DNA of 64,000 bases from Porticoccus hydrocarbonoclasticus MCTG13d. GTDB lineage: Bacteria > Pseudomonadota > Gammaproteobacteria > Pseudomonadales > Porticoccaceae. This document shows, piece after piece, positions 45,033 to 54,489 of this stretch. The notes beneath the pieces were generated by a model, which was given only the letters and a program-made list of their open reading frames with translations, had not been told where the DNA came from and did not search any database. The stretch spans positions 1,488,001 to 1,552,000 of the forward strand of contig NZ_JQMM01000001.1 in NCBI RefSeq assembly GCF_000744735.1, in the 5' to 3' direction. Both the position numbers and the translations under genes were made by a program. Every line of letters begins with the position of its first letter. Within the stretch, counting starts at the first letter, position 1.

Positions 45033-45697
45033 TCGTCGGTTTCGGTTACGGCTGAAAACCAGATATCGCCATACCATGCCCGGGCACTGAGACCGGTGTT
45101 GTCGGTATCAGTCATCAGGGCGACGGCCGCGATCTCTCCGGGTTCTTCACCGAACAGACGTCGATAATCGGCCAGTACATCCCGTTGTTCCGACACCCAC
45201 TGGCCCTGCAACCCGCCACTACCCTGGATGGCGATCATCCGGGCATTTGAGGTAAAGGCATTGGGCCACTCACTGCCTGCGGGCTGATTGCTGGACCAGA
45301 CATAATTGATCGCGCGGGTGCGCCAGAATCTCAGTCCACCGGAAAATACTACATAGAGCCGCGCCGGATAATCATCGCCGGACTTGTGGCGCTCGTTGTT
45401 GCCAGTCAGCAGGTTGTTGACTTTCCAGGACCAGTTCAGCAGCGGCGTCTGTTTCAGATCAATGGCTATTTCCCGGTAAAGGCCCGAGGCACTGGCACGA
45501 CTGTCAGCCATCAGCACCTGTCGACCGTCATCGGGAACCAGCGCATAATCGGTTTTTCCGGCAAATACCTTGGTGTTCCACCGATCGAGCTGGCCTGCGG
45601 AAAAGTTGCCGACATCGATTCGGTCAACCTCGGCGAACGCTAACCCCGAACAGGGTATCAGTGCAGTGATGAGGGAGATTTTCAGCCATACCGTCAT
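45029..45697 (-). CDS. DUF3047 exported protein of unknown function
   Basis: This protein of about 222 residues has a signal peptide (WLKISLITALIPCSGLAFAE). DUF3047 marks are LDRWNTKVFAGKTDYALV, LNWSWKVNNLLTGNNERHKS, GDDYPARLYVVFSGGLRFWR and TRAINYVWSSNQPAGSEWPN, then VALMTDTDNTGLSARAWYGD near the end. The domain resembles a beta-sandwich found alone in the periplasm of many proteobacteria; function unknown. I use the ATG at 45697 so that the signal peptide is N-terminal; in-frame ATGs at 45733 and 45775 would add residues. No enzyme motif is visible. Confidence 0.8.
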   Translation of the reverse strand: MTVWLKISLITALIPCSGLAFAEVDRIDVGNFSAGQLDRWNTKVFAGKTDYALVPDDGRQVLMADSRASASGLYREIAIDLKQTPLLNWSWKVNNLLTGNNERHKSGDDYPARLYVVFSGGLRFWRTRAINYVWSSNQPAGSEWPNAFTSNARMIAIQGSGGLQGQWVSEQRDVLADYRRLFGEEPGEIAAVALMTDTDNTGLSARAWYGDIWFSAVTETDD

Positions 45698-45893
45698 TGC
45701 TCGACAGGTTGTTGATGAAATAGCTGGGAGCATAGGAATATCCGAACAAGGAGGGTAGCCTGGCAGGCTGCCCAATAAGGCAACAGGTTAGTGTGGATTG
45801 CGGGGCTGGACAACTCGTCAGGCGCATCGAAATCTGTAGGGCGGGAGCAAAGGGTTTTATGATTGCTTCGTCAAAACAGGTAGTATCGTATTT

Positions 45894-46238
45894 ATGCAGC
45901 AATTACCGGGTGAACTCACGACCATGGAGCACCGCAGGCTTAAATACCTGGGGTTGGCATTACTGCTGGCATTGTCACTGGGCATTGCGCTCGCCCTGTA
46001 CCTTGCTTCTGCAGTAGGTGCCGCGACTGCTCTGGTGGTCGGTTACGTTGTCTGGAGATTATTTATTCTGTTGATTGATCGGCAGCTGGCGTTGACCTGC
46101 ACTATTTGTCGGCGGCGTGGATTGGCCGAAATACCGGGGTTGCCCTGCCAGCTGCCGGAATACCAATGCAGTGCATGCGGGGCACGTTTCAAGCAGGGCC
46201 GTCCCATACCGACGGTGCAACCCGATAAAACCGGCTGA
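45894..46238 (+). CDS. Small membrane protein with a C-terminal zinc ribbon
   Basis: This 114-residue protein is of no family known to me. Two adjacent hydrophobic segments (LGLALLLALSLGIALALYLA and AATALVVGYVVWRLFILLI) form a TM hairpin, followed by a zinc-ribbon pattern CTICRRRG ... YQCSACGARFKQG with two CxxC knuckles 24 residues apart. The tail is on the cytosolic side if the positive residues (HRRLK, RRR) stay inside. An alternative ATG lies at 45924. It stands between a divergent DUF3047 gene and a convergent DUF971 gene. A regulatory or protein-binding role is only a guess. Confidence 0.6.
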   Translation: MQQLPGELTTMEHRRLKYLGLALLLALSLGIALALYLASAVGAATALVVGYVVWRLFILLIDRQLALTCTICRRRGLAEIPGLPCQLPEYQCSACGARFKQGRPIPTVQPDKTG

Positions 46239-46284
46239 ACGGTGGCTTACAATGCCAGTTTACAGCGTGGCGGGGATGAAACAC

Positions 46285-46683
46285 CTAATGCCGGGTAGGG
46301 CCGATCAACCTGACGACCTGACGGTCCGGTTCGCGAAACTCTCCGGCTGCCTCCAGCGCTGAGAGATAATCCTGCCAGTAACGTTCGTAGTTGATGGCAA
46401 GGTCGCGCAGATAGTCCCAGGTGAAGATGCCACTGTCGTGACCATCACTGAAGGTCACCTGTAGTGCATAGTTTCCCGAAGGGGCCACATGGGTGATACG
46501 GACACCATGTTTTCCCGACTGCAGTATTCCCTGTCCCTTGCCGTGTCCGCGAACTTCCGCGCTGGGGGAGTGGACCCGCAAATACTCTCCGGTCAGGGTA
46601 AACCGACTGCCATCGGCATATTCCAGCAGCAGACTGCCTTCCTCAAGATTCAGTTTGATTTTTTCTGGTGTCATCGCGGCCAC
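46285..46683 (-). CDS. DUF971 domain protein
   Basis: This 132-residue protein consists of the domain also found at the N-terminus of gamma-butyrobetaine hydroxylases: IKLNLEEGSLLLEYADGSRF, EYLRVHSPSAEVRGHG, VRITHVAPSGNYALQVTFSD and GHDSGIFTWDYLRDLAINYE. Zinc-binding residues of the hydroxylase form are not all visible. Stand-alone DUF971 genes lie directly after hslU in many gammaproteobacteria, as here (35 bases). Function unknown; a link to proteostasis or iron-sulfur handling is context only. Confidence 0.85.
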   Translation of the reverse strand: MAAMTPEKIKLNLEEGSLLLEYADGSRFTLTGEYLRVHSPSAEVRGHGKGQGILQSGKHGVRITHVAPSGNYALQVTFSDGHDSGIFTWDYLRDLAINYERYWQDYLSALEAAGEFREPDRQVVRLIGPTRH

Positions 46684-46718
46684 ACTGCCGGTTTTATGCG
46701 GCGCCTGTTATTTGGCAT

Positions 46719-48044
46719 CTAGAGAATGAATCGGGACAAATCTTCATCCCGGGAAATTTCATTCAGGTATTTATCGACATAGGCACTGTCAATATCGATG
46801 GGCTCGCTTTTTTCACCGAGGTCAGAGGCTTCGAACGACATTTCCTCCAGCAGACGTTCCATGATGGTATGCAGGCGTCGGGCACCGATGTTCTCCGTCC
46901 GCTCATTGACATCAAAGGCAATTTCCGCAATCCGCTTAACGCCATCGGCGGTAAAGCGGATGCGGAGCTGTTCGGTCGCCAACAGCTCCCGGTACTGCTC
47001 GGTGAGAGACGCGCTGGGCTCGGTTAGAATTCGTTCAAAGTCACCACTGGTGAGGGATTCAAGTTCTACTCTGATGGGCAACCTGCCCTGCAGCTCCGGA
47101 ATCAGATCCGAGGGTTTGGAGAAATGGAAGGCGCCGGATGCGATAAACAGGATGTGGTCGGTTTTGATCATGCCGTATTTCGTAGAGACGGTGCAGCCCT
47201 CAATCAATGGCAGTAAATCCCGTTGTACACCTTCCCGTGAAATGTCGGTACCGGAGGTTTCGCCGCGCTTGGCCACTTTGTCAATTTCATCGATGAAAAC
47301 AATGCCGTTCTGTTCCGCAACAGTTACCGCGCGAACTTTCAGTTCGTCATCATTGACCAGTTTTGCCGCTTCGTCCTCCGTGAGTTTTTTCATGGCCTGT
47401 GCCACGGTCATTTTTTGCCGACTGGTTTTGTTTTTCCCCAGGTTGGAAAACATGCTTTGCAGCTGGTTGGTCATTTCTTCCATGCCGGGTGGCGCCATGA
47501 TTTCAACGCCCACCGGTGACGCATTGACGTCGATTTCGATTTCCCGGTCATCCAGCTCACCCTGGCGGAGCTTTTTGCGGAATACCTGCCGGGTACCTGA
47601 CTCCGTTTCCGTCTGTTCCTTGTCCCGGGCAGGGGGCAATAGAACATCAAGGATGCGCTCTTCAGCAGCATCCATGGCGCGGTGCTGGACTTTCTGCATT
47701 TCCTGTTCACGCAGCTGCTTCACCGACGTCTCCACCAGATCGCGAATAATCGATTCCACATCCTTGCCCACATAGCCCACCTCAGTGAACTTGGTGGCTT
47801 CCACCTTGACGAAAGGCGCATCTGCCAGCCGGGCCAGTCGACGGGCAATTTCAGTTTTACCCACCCCGGTGGGGCCGATCATCAGAATGTTCTTCGGCGT
47901 TACTTCATTGCGCAACTCCTCTCTGAGTTGCATGCGACGCCAGCGGTTGCGCAGGGCAATGGCTACAGCGCGCTTGGCTGCATCCTGCCCAATGATATGG
48001 CTGTCGAGTTCATGGACGATTTCACGGGGGGTCATATTGGACAT
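46719..48044 (-). CDS. hslU: ATP-dependent protease ATPase subunit HslU
   Basis: This 441-residue AAA+ unfoldase partners the HslV peptidase. It has the HslU N-terminal region [20 protein letters not shown], Walker [18 protein letters not shown], the pore-loop GYVGKDVE, Walker [17 protein letters not shown], the I-domain (about 100-230) and sensor 2 [15 protein letters not shown], and ends in DLSRFIL, whose tail docks on HslV. Length matches E. coli HslU (443). It is downstream of hslV on the same strand (118-base gap). Confidence 0.98.
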   Translation of the reverse strand: MSNMTPREIVHELDSHIIGQDAAKRAVAIALRNRWRRMQLREELRNEVTPKNILMIGPTGVGKTEIARRLARLADAPFVKVEATKFTEVGYVGKDVESIIRDLVETSVKQLREQEMQKVQHRAMDAAEERILDVLLPPARDKEQTETESGTRQVFRKKLRQGELDDREIEIDVNASPVGVEIMAPPGMEEMTNQLQSMFSNLGKNKTSRQKMTVAQAMKKLTEDEAAKLVNDDELKVRAVTVAEQNGIVFIDEIDKVAKRGETSGTDISREGVQRDLLPLIEGCTVSTKYGMIKTDHILFIASGAFHFSKPSDLIPELQGRLPIRVELESLTSGDFERILTEPSASLTEQYRELLATEQLRIRFTADGVKRIAEIAFDVNERTENIGARRLHTIMERLLEEMSFEASDLGEKSEPIDIDSAYVDKYLNEISRDEDLSRFIL

Positions 48045-48162
48045 GTCTTGGTCTCTTGTTTCCGGTTGCCGTCAAACCCTCGGGCTGTAGCGGCAAATAA
48101 TGGAGCCTAACCGGGCAGTGTGGCAGTGGTAACAGGGCTTCGCTCTGCCAGCACCCGGTTTA

Positions 48163-48702
48163 TCAGTAATCGAGTTGTTCAATCGTGCGGTTGTGATTGG
48201 TATAGATACAGATATCGCCTGCGATGGCGAGTCCCTTCTCGACGATATCTCTGGCATCCAGCTCGGTGTTGTCGAGCAGGGCGCGCGCCGCAGACTGGGC
48301 GAAAGGGCCACCTGAGCCGATGGCAATCAGGTCTTCTTCGGGCTGTATCACATCGCCGTTGCCGGTAATGATCAGCGAGGCTTCCTTGTCGGCTACCGCC
48401 AGCAATGCTTCCAGTTTCCGGAGGATGCGGTCCGAGCGCCAGTCTTTGGCCAATTCGACAGCGGCGCGGGTCAGGTTGCCACTGTGTTGTTCCAATTTGG
48501 CCTCGAATCGTTCAAAAAGCGTGAAGGCATCGGCTGTGCCGCCGGCAAACCCGGCAATAATCTGATCTTTGTAAAGGCGGCGCACCTTACGCGCGTTGCC
48601 TTTCATAACCGTATTGCCAAGGGTGACCTGGCCGTCTCCGCCGATGACAACGGTGCCATTGCGGCGTACGGAGAGAATGGTGGTACCGCGATATTGTTCC
48701 AA
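48163..48702 (-). CDS. hslV: ATP-dependent protease subunit HslV
   Basis: This 179-residue threonine peptidase forms the double hexamer capped by HslU. After a short propeptide (MEQYRG) comes the nucleophile segment [20 protein letters not shown]; also conserved are [40 protein letters not shown] and [20 protein letters not shown]. The start is set at TTG 48702 because AGGAG lies 7 bases before it; the in-frame ATG at 48726 lies upstream of that SD. Unlike E. coli, where only Met is removed, a six-residue leader must be cut off to expose Thr. Confidence 0.95.
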   Translation of the reverse strand: MEQYRGTTILSVRRNGTVVIGGDGQVTLGNTVMKGNARKVRRLYKDQIIAGFAGGTADAFTLFERFEAKLEQHSGNLTRAAVELAKDWRSDRILRKLEALLAVADKEASLIITGNGDVIQPEEDLIAIGSGGPFAQSAARALLDNTELDARDIVEKGLAIAGDICIYTNHNRTIEQLDY

Positions 48703-48791
48703 AAGATTCTCCTGTGGACTATCCATCCATCTGAAATAATTTTATACAGGGGACTAGGTGGGGCCAAAATGCAGAAATTCAACACTGACTG

Positions 48792-49139
48792 TTAGCCAGC
48801 GTCTCCCGTTGCCTTTTCTTCTTTGAGGTACAGTGCCCCGTTCTCAATCCGGCAGGGCACCATGTCCAGGTATTGCCCGGCACACGGCCCGGCAACGCAT
48901 CGACCACTGTCCACCTCAAATAAAGCGCCGTGCATACTGCACTGAATGTATTTCCGGTCATAGTCCAGAAAACGATCCGGCATCAGGTTCAAGGGAGCAC
49001 CTGTATGGGGGCAGTGGTTTTGATAAACAAATACTTCCTGTCCCCGCCTAACCACAAAACAGCTTTTACTGGCGATATTCAGTTCCCTGCTGCCCGGACT
49101 CGGTAGCTCTGCCACATGGCAGAGCGGTTTTGCGGACAT
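48792..49139 (-). CDS. Rieske [2Fe-2S] domain protein
   Basis: This 115-residue soluble protein is a single Rieske domain with QNHCPHTGAPLNLMPD (C-x-H) and YIQCSMHGALFEVDSG (C-x2-H), then RCVAGPCAGQYLDMVPC. It lacks signal peptide and TM helix, so it is not the bc1 subunit; stand-alone Rieske ferredoxins of this kind often serve oxygenases or unknown redox partners. The ATG overlaps the htpX stop (TGATG), so the two genes are translationally coupled. The partner enzyme is not in the window. Confidence 0.92.
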   Translation of the reverse strand: MSAKPLCHVAELPSPGSRELNIASKSCFVVRRGQEVFVYQNHCPHTGAPLNLMPDRFLDYDRKYIQCSMHGALFEVDSGRCVAGPCAGQYLDMVPCRIENGALYLKEEKATGDAG

Positions 49140-50032
49140 CAGCCACCCCGGCGCAGTGTTTCAATGCGCTCGCTGAGAGGGGGGTGTGTCATGAACAGGC
49201 GCGAAGCGTGTTCTTTCCAGCCACTGGAAATACCGAAAGCTGTAAGGGTATCCGGCATCTGGTTGGGTACATGAGCCTGGGTTTCTTCCTGAAGTCGCTG
49301 CAGGGCCGAAATCATTGCACCGCGGCTGGCCAGATGTGCACCGCTGGCGTCGGCGCGGAATTCCCGCCAGCGGGAAAACCACATCACAATCATTGAGGCA
49401 AAAATGCCCAGTACCACCTGTAATACCATGACGATCATGAAGTAACCCATGCCGTGACCACTGTTGTTTTTGAATACGGCCCTGTCGATAATCGAGCCGA
49501 GAATCCGGGCAAAAAACATCACAAAGGTATTCAGAACCCCTTGCACCAGTGACAGGGTTACCATGTCGCCATTGGCCACATGGCCAATTTCATGGGCCAG
49601 CACAGCGCGGACTTCCTCGCGATCAAAACGTTGCATCAGCCCGGCGCTGACCGCGACCAGGGCATCGTTCCTGTTCCAGCCCGTGGCGAAGGCATTTGAT
49701 TGCTGTGCGGGAAAAATGCCAACTTCCGGCATGCCGATACCCGCTTTTTTTGCCAGGTCGGCAACCGTTTCTTTCAGCCAGCGTTCCTCGGGGGTGCGCG
49801 GCTGGTCGATCAGTTGCACGCCGGTTGACCGCTTTGCCATCCACTTTGAGATAAGCAGCGAAATGAATGACCCGGCAAAACCGAATATACCGCACATGAT
49901 CAGCAGTCCGGTGAGGTTCCCCTGAACCCCCTGGGCGGCAAGGTATTGCTCCAGCCCAAGTACTTTGAAGATGATGCTGAACAGCACCAGAATGGCAATG
50001 TTGGTGCCCAGAAAAAGCCCGATTCTTAACAC
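49139..50032 (-). CDS. htpX: Membrane zinc metalloprotease HtpX
   Basis: This 297-residue M48 protease cuts misfolded inner-membrane proteins. It has two N-terminal TM helices ([20 protein letters not shown] and [20 protein letters not shown]), the active-site HEXXH motif [13 protein letters not shown], a further TM hairpin after it, and the downstream [14 protein letters not shown] with the third zinc ligand. GTG 50032 is chosen because GGAGAG lies 6 bases upstream and HtpX proteins begin at this point. Heat or envelope-stress control is usual for the family; no such promoter was identified. Confidence 0.95.
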   Translation of the reverse strand: MLRIGLFLGTNIAILVLFSIIFKVLGLEQYLAAQGVQGNLTGLLIMCGIFGFAGSFISLLISKWMAKRSTGVQLIDQPRTPEERWLKETVADLAKKAGIGMPEVGIFPAQQSNAFATGWNRNDALVAVSAGLMQRFDREEVRAVLAHEIGHVANGDMVTLSLVQGVLNTFVMFFARILGSIIDRAVFKNNSGHGMGYFMIVMVLQVVLGIFASMIVMWFSRWREFRADASGAHLASRGAMISALQRLQEETQAHVPNQMPDTLTAFGISSGWKEHASRLFMTHPPLSERIETLRRGG

Positions 50033-50337
50033 GTGATCTCTCCTAGTGATGAAGTCTGCCAGTATGATGTCCGCAACTGGCACTCCTGTAAGATGCGACT
50101 GGTTTCGAAAAATTCAACTGCCTGATTGATGAATACTTCGGGCGGCCTGTTGAAACGCCTGTCATAAACTGTCAATGGTTGCCGCGTTAAAAAAGCAGTG
50201 GGTGACTATAGCAAAGATGGCTGGCCTGCTCTCCAGAAGATTGACAACTTTCGGGTCGGGACTGCAGTCACCCGGTAGCAATCCGATGTACTATGTGGGC
50301 AGGTTCCACTTCAGGTTCGCCAAAACGAGGTTCTGCC
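50033..50337. other. Divergent intergenic region between htpX and the LEA-type lipoprotein gene
   Basis: About 305 bases hold promoters for both sides. Open frames here (for example from 50175 on +) lack SD sequences and family motifs and continue out of frame into the next gene. No repeats or stable hairpin with a T-run were seen. Confidence 0.4.
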
Positions 50338-50799
50338 ATGGCAGTAATGAAACCGCTGGTAATAATGCTGATGGCACTGAACGTGCTGTCCGGATGCGCT
50401 CTATTGTCGTCGGGACAGCCACCACCGGAAGTTCAGCTCAGCAATGTGGAACCTGCCGGACGGGAAGGGCTCGAGCAACGTTTTATGATCAGTTTGCGAA
50501 TCCTCAACCACAGCGGTACTTCACTGAATATTTCCGGACTATCCTATAGCCTCAATTTGGAGGGACATAAGCTGATCAGCGGGGTGGCAGGGGGGCTTCA
50601 GCCGATTCCTCCCCACAGTCAGGTCGCTATCAAAGTCCCAGCCTCCACCAATCTGATCAGTGGTCTGAAAATCATTGGTGCCTTTATGGAAAAGAACAGG
50701 CAATCGGTGGATTTTGAACTGGAAACCCGGTTAAGCATGGGTTGGTGGCGCATGCCTGTCACTGTGGTCGAATCGGGTTCGCTCGACTTGAGCCAGTAA
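50338..50799 (+). CDS. LEA type 2 / WHy-domain lipoprotein
   Basis: This 153-residue exported protein has a signal peptide with a lipobox (LVIMLMALNVLSGCALL), so it is probably lipid-anchored. The rest fits the LEA14/WHy beta-sandwich: VQLSNVEPAGREGLEQRFMI, SLRILNHSGTSLNISGLSYS and LNLEGHKLISGVAGGLQPIP. Such proteins are linked to stress or desiccation tolerance in plants; bacterial versions are periplasmic and little studied. GAGG lies 8 bases before the ATG at 50338. The next gene starts 27 bases after its stop. Confidence 0.85.
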   Translation: MAVMKPLVIMLMALNVLSGCALLSSGQPPPEVQLSNVEPAGREGLEQRFMISLRILNHSGTSLNISGLSYSLNLEGHKLISGVAGGLQPIPPHSQVAIKVPASTNLISGLKIIGAFMEKNRQSVDFELETRLSMGWWRMPVTVVESGSLDLSQ

Positions 50800-50826
50800 T
50801 TCCGGATTACGTCGGACCAAGCAAAC

Positions 50827-51612
50827 GTGATACTCCAGCGAATAGGTGAATGGTTAGCAAGCAAGCTTGCCGAGCCCAGATACCACAGTACGATGCCAAC
50901 CCGTACCGACCTGCTGGCGGCGACACTTCGTCCCGGTGATGTATTGCTCGTGGAGGGGCTGAGTCGTTTCAGTATCGCCATCAAGTATCTCACCCAGTCT
51001 ACCTGGTCCCATTCCGCGCTCTACATCGGTTCCTGGCAGGGACAGACGGGAATGCTGGTGGAGGTGGACGTGCGCGAAGGGGTCAGGCTGGTTCCGTTGA
51101 GTCATTTTTTTGGACTTCAGGCGCGTATCTGTCGGCCGGTGAAACTGGACGAAAGCGAGATAACCGAGTTGATCGGCTATGCGACTGACAGGCTTGGCTA
51201 TCGTTACGACCTGAAAAATATTCTGGACCTGATGAGGTATCTGATTCCGACACCTCCCGTGCCGAATCGATGGCGACGGCGGATGCTGTCGCTGGGCAGT
51301 GGTGATCCCACCCGGGCTATCTGCTCGTCTTTGATTGCCCAGGCATTCCAGTCAATACGCTATCCGATTTTACCAACAGTAACGCTGGAAAAGGCCTTCG
51401 ATCCCGATATGCAGGAAATCTATCAGGAAACTCTACATATCAGGCACCACAGTCTTTTCGTGCCGAGGGATTTTGATCTGTCGCCCTATTTTGAAGTGGT
51501 CAAACCGACCCTGACAGCCGGTTTTGACCCTCACCTGGTGACCTGGAGTGAGCCGCCCGTAGAGCAGGAGGTGCAGTTGCAGCAAGCATCCCGGCATATA
51601 TCGGCGGATTAA
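50827..51612 (+). CDS. YiiX/YebB-like NlpC/P60-type cysteine hydrolase
   Basis: This 261-residue protein has the permuted NlpC/P60 (papain-like) layout of the YiiX/YaeF group: the His comes first, in TLRPGDVLLVEG ... STWSHSALYIGSWQG, and the Cys later, in DPTRAICSSLIAQAFQS. GYATDRLGYRYDLKNILDLM lies between. Members may cut amide or ester bonds of cell-wall peptides or lipids; the substrate is unknown. There is no clear signal peptide, so it may be cytosolic or surface-bound by an unknown route. The start is GTG 50827; an ATG at 50893 is possible. Probably co-transcribed with the lipoprotein gene before it. Confidence 0.82.
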   Translation: MILQRIGEWLASKLAEPRYHSTMPTRTDLLAATLRPGDVLLVEGLSRFSIAIKYLTQSTWSHSALYIGSWQGQTGMLVEVDVREGVRLVPLSHFFGLQARICRPVKLDESEITELIGYATDRLGYRYDLKNILDLMRYLIPTPPVPNRWRRRMLSLGSGDPTRAICSSLIAQAFQSIRYPILPTVTLEKAFDPDMQEIYQETLHIRHHSLFVPRDFDLSPYFEVVKPTLTAGFDPHLVTWSEPPVEQEVQLQQASRHISAD

Positions 51613-51623
51613 CAGGTAGCCAA

Positions 51624-52448
51624 TCAACTCGCATTATCTAACAGACGAACCTCTCTCTGTGGGAAAGGTATGCTGATGTTAGCGTCAGTGAGTGCCTGAA
51701 AAATCGCCCCGTTCACCCGGAACCGCGTTTCGTGAAAATGTTCTGTAGGCACCCAGAAACGCACCATGAAGTTAATCCCGCTATCACCAAAATTGTCGAT
51801 GCCGATCAAAGGTTCCCGGGCCTCCGAGGCGCCCTGTTCTGCCAATACTGATTGCAGTACCTTGACCACGGTCTCCGCGTCAGAGCCATAACTGACGCCC
51901 ACGGTGGTTTCTGCCAGTTTGTTGGCAGCTGAGTTGTGCAGAATCTCGCCGACAATATGCCGGTTGGGAATGGTGATGCGCACATTGTCCTCATCCTTCA
52001 GGACGGTATAAGCGAGATGAACCTCGTCCACCAGTCCGGTTTCCCCCTTTACTGTGATGGTGTCGCCCACGACGAAAGGGCGGGTAATGATAATATTCAG
52101 TCCCGCGCCATAGTTGGAAAGCAGCCCCTGAACGGCCAGGCCGGCCCCCAGTGAAACGGCACCGATGGCGGCCACGAATGGTGTCACACTGATACCGATT
52201 TTGCCGAGGGCAATAATGGCCACACCCACCAGAATGACAATTTTGACAAAGCTGGCGATAAAGCGGCTCAGGGTGATATCGAGGGACTTTTTCTCACACA
52301 ATCTGAGTGTTGCGGCCGACACTTTGGATGCCACAAACATGCCGATCAGAAAAACGATCAGTGCGCCAACCAACTGGAAGCTGTAGTTGACAAAAAATTG
52401 CACAATACTGTTGTAAATTGCCTCGACTTGCTGAATTTCTTCCTGCAT
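51624..52448 (-). CDS. mscS: Small-conductance mechanosensitive channel MscS
   Basis: This 274-residue protein has three TM helices, of which TM3 (AAIGAVSLGAGLAVQGLLSN) is Gly/Ala-rich and forms the pore, followed by YGAGLNIIITRPFVVGDTIT and the beta domain (LVDEVHLAYTVLKDEDNVRI, TIPNRHIVGEILHNSA) and a C-terminal alpha/beta domain ending VRLLDNAS. Layout and length match E. coli MscS (286). It opens under membrane tension to release solutes on osmotic downshift. GGAGTG precedes the ATG. It converges with the YiiX-like gene 11 bases away. Confidence 0.95.
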   Translation of the reverse strand: MQEEIQQVEAIYNSIVQFFVNYSFQLVGALIVFLIGMFVASKVSAATLRLCEKKSLDITLSRFIASFVKIVILVGVAIIALGKIGISVTPFVAAIGAVSLGAGLAVQGLLSNYGAGLNIIITRPFVVGDTITVKGETGLVDEVHLAYTVLKDEDNVRITIPNRHIVGEILHNSAANKLAETTVGVSYGSDAETVVKVLQSVLAEQGASEAREPLIGIDNFGDSGINFMVRFWVPTEHFHETRFRVNGAIFQALTDANISIPFPQREVRLLDNAS

Positions 52449-52550
52449 GGGTGGTCACTCCGGCTGTGTTTTGGGCGAAGCATAGCAAAATACTATTCGG
52501 CATATTAAGGTGTTATTTTTCCGACAGGCTGTATTTCCGGTAAAACCTAC

Positions 52551-53228
52551 ATGGCAAGTATTAACAATCGAATGCTAATGGGCTGTGATGAGCAGCTCCT
52601 GTGCAAACTGGATGGCAGTGTGTTGTTGCACGGTGACGTCATTAAGCCGTTTCGGGCGATGCGTGATGCGGCTGCGGGTGAGGGCCTACAGATTGCCGTG
52701 GTCAGTGGTCATCGCTCTTTCGCGCGGCAACTGGCCATCTGGAACAGCAAGGCACGGGGTTTGCGTCCGGTGCTGGATGATACCGGCTCCCCGGTTGACC
52801 TCGAATCGCTCAGTGATCGCGACAAGGTAATGGCGATCTTGCGCTGGTCCGCGCTGCCGGGGTGTTCACGGCATCACTGGGGAACCGATATGGATATCTG
52901 GGACGCAGCGGCTGTGCCCGGCGACTACAGATTGCAGCTTGTCCCGGAGGAGTATGCCGGGTCGGGGCCGTTTTGCAGATTGTCCGAATGGTTGCAGGAA
53001 CATGCCGCCGGTTTTGGTTTTATCAGGCCCTATGCCTTTGATCGTGGTGGCGTGGCCCCCGAGCCTTGGCACTTGAGTTATCTGCCGGTAGCACGGCTGT
53101 ATGAAGAGAAACTGGATAGAGTATTTCTGCGCGAAATTCTGGATAATGACCAGTTGGAGTTGCGTGAAGCTGTTCTGTCAAATCTCGATACAATCATGGC
53201 AAGGTTCATTTTTCCCGCAACGCAATGA
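52551..53228 (+). CDS. M15-family D-alanyl-D-alanine carboxypeptidase (VanY/LdcB-like)
   Basis: This 225-residue peptidase has the M15B zinc site: CSRHHWGTDMDIWD (SxHxxGxxxD) and GGVAPEPWHLSYLP with the third ligand, plus the IAVVSGHRSFARQLAIWNSK segment typical of VanY-type enzymes. It trims peptidoglycan stem peptides. There is no clear signal peptide (MASINNRMLMGCDEQLLCKL), which is unusual for a wall enzyme; a start further upstream was not found. cysE begins 25 bases later. Confidence 0.88.
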   Translation: MASINNRMLMGCDEQLLCKLDGSVLLHGDVIKPFRAMRDAAAGEGLQIAVVSGHRSFARQLAIWNSKARGLRPVLDDTGSPVDLESLSDRDKVMAILRWSALPGCSRHHWGTDMDIWDAAAVPGDYRLQLVPEEYAGSGPFCRLSEWLQEHAAGFGFIRPYAFDRGGVAPEPWHLSYLPVARLYEEKLDRVFLREILDNDQLELREAVLSNLDTIMARFIFPATQ

Positions 53229-53253
53229 CTTTAACGCAATTAAAGAGACACTG

Positions 53254-54066
53254 ATGGTCGATCTGTCACAAACAATCCCTGTCGATGATGCGCTCTGGCA
53301 ATCAATTCGCAACGAAGTTGTTGAACGGGCCAGACTGGAGCCGGTTCTGGCGAGCTTTTTCCATGCCGCCGTCCTGAGCCATAAATCGCTGGAGGATGCG
53401 CTCGCCTACAACCTGGCTGAACAACTCGGTAACAGTATTTTATCCCCGCTGGCCATTTATCAGGTGCTGCTGGACGCTATGCAGAGTGACCGTTCAATTT
53501 GCGAGCGGATGAGACGCGACCTGACGGCTCATATGGAACGTGATCCGGCCTGCGGCCAGTATTGTTTGCCTCTGCTTTACTTCAAGGGCTTTCATGCTTT
53601 GCAGGTGTACCGTGTGGCGAACTGGCTCTGGCGGCATGAGCGGCGCTCCCTGGCCCTGTTTCTGCAAAGCCGGGCTTCGGAAATATTTGCGGTGGATATT
53701 CACCCTGCAGCCGATATTGCCGGCGGCATCATGCTTGACCATGCCACGGGTCTGGTGATCGGTGAAACGGCGGTGATTGGTGAAAATGTTTCCCTGTTAC
53801 ATTCGGTGACCCTGGGCGGCACCGGCGCTCGGGCAGGTGATCGCCATCCAAAAATACGTTGCGGGGTGCTGATTGCTGCCGGTGCCAAAGTACTTGGCAA
53901 TATCGAAGTGGGTGAAGGCGCCAAGATCGGTGCCGGAAGCCTGGTTCTCGATTCAGTATTGCCGCATACCACAGTGGTGGGTGTTCCAGCCAGAGTGGTG
54001 GGGGTTCCCGGCGAGGCCGAGCCCTCCCGTACCATGGACCAACGTATCAACCTGGGTTGTGGCTGA
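53254..54066 (+). CDS. cysE: Serine O-acetyltransferase
   Basis: This 270-residue enzyme makes O-acetylserine from serine and acetyl-CoA, the first step of cysteine synthesis. It has the helical N-terminal SATase domain (DALWQSIRNEVVERARLEPV) and the left-handed beta-helix of hexapeptide repeats: FAVDIHPAADIAGGIMLDHA, TGLVIGETAVIGENVSLLHS, VTLGGTGARAGDRHPKIRCG and VLIAAGAKVLGNIEVGEGAK. The short C-terminal tail controls feedback by cysteine in other bacteria. ATG 53254 is chosen for its SD and family N-terminus. Its stop overlaps the dgkA start. Confidence 0.96.
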   Translation: MVDLSQTIPVDDALWQSIRNEVVERARLEPVLASFFHAAVLSHKSLEDALAYNLAEQLGNSILSPLAIYQVLLDAMQSDRSICERMRRDLTAHMERDPACGQYCLPLLYFKGFHALQVYRVANWLWRHERRSLALFLQSRASEIFAVDIHPAADIAGGIMLDHATGLVIGETAVIGENVSLLHSVTLGGTGARAGDRHPKIRCGVLIAAGAKVLGNIEVGEGAKIGAGSLVLDSVLPHTTVVGVPARVVGVPGEAEPSRTMDQRINLGCG

Positions 54067-54428
54067 TGGAACGCATTTATGGCTTGATAAAACGTCGTGC
54101 TTTCTACGCCGCCATTAATTCCTGGCGTGGTTTACAGGCCTGTTTTAAATACGAGGAAGCCTTCAGGATTGAAGTGGCGGTTACCTGCCTGCTCTTTCCT
54201 CTGGCATTTTTTATGGCTGAAAACCCGGTCGAGCTGGTTCTTCTGCTGGGTTCAGTGTTGTTGTTGCTGATCGTGGAGCTGCTCAATTCCGCTGTGGAGG
54301 CTGCCATTGACCGTATCGGCGAAGAGCGCCATGATTTATCTGGCAGGGCCAAGGATCTCGGTTCTGCGGCGGTTCTATTGACTATGTTGCTGGTATTGAT
54401 TACCTGGGTTGCTATCGCCGTTCAATGA
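54066..54428 (+). CDS. dgkA: Diacylglycerol kinase DgkA
   Basis: This 120-residue membrane kinase with three TM helices recycles diacylglycerol to phosphatidate. Signature: RAFYAAINSWRGLQACFKYE, EEAFRIEVAVTCLLFPLAFF and the catalytic IVELLNSAVEAAIDRIGEER with the ENTAIE-like glutamates, then DLSGRAKDLGSAAVLLTML. The ATG at 54066 shares a base with the cysE stop (TGATG), showing translational coupling. Linkage with cysE is not a common pairing and may be local. Confidence 0.96.
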   Translation: MERIYGLIKRRAFYAAINSWRGLQACFKYEEAFRIEVAVTCLLFPLAFFMAENPVELVLLLGSVLLLLIVELLNSAVEAAIDRIGEERHDLSGRAKDLGSAAVLLTMLLVLITWVAIAVQ

Positions 54429-54489
54429 GGCGTTGTTTGACTGAACATCAGGATTGAGTGCTACCTGAAACGGATAAGGGGAACGGGTG

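Noticed and set aside
46798-47775. 325-codon + strand open frame
   Set aside because: Antisense to hslU; Ser/Arg-rich shadow translation.
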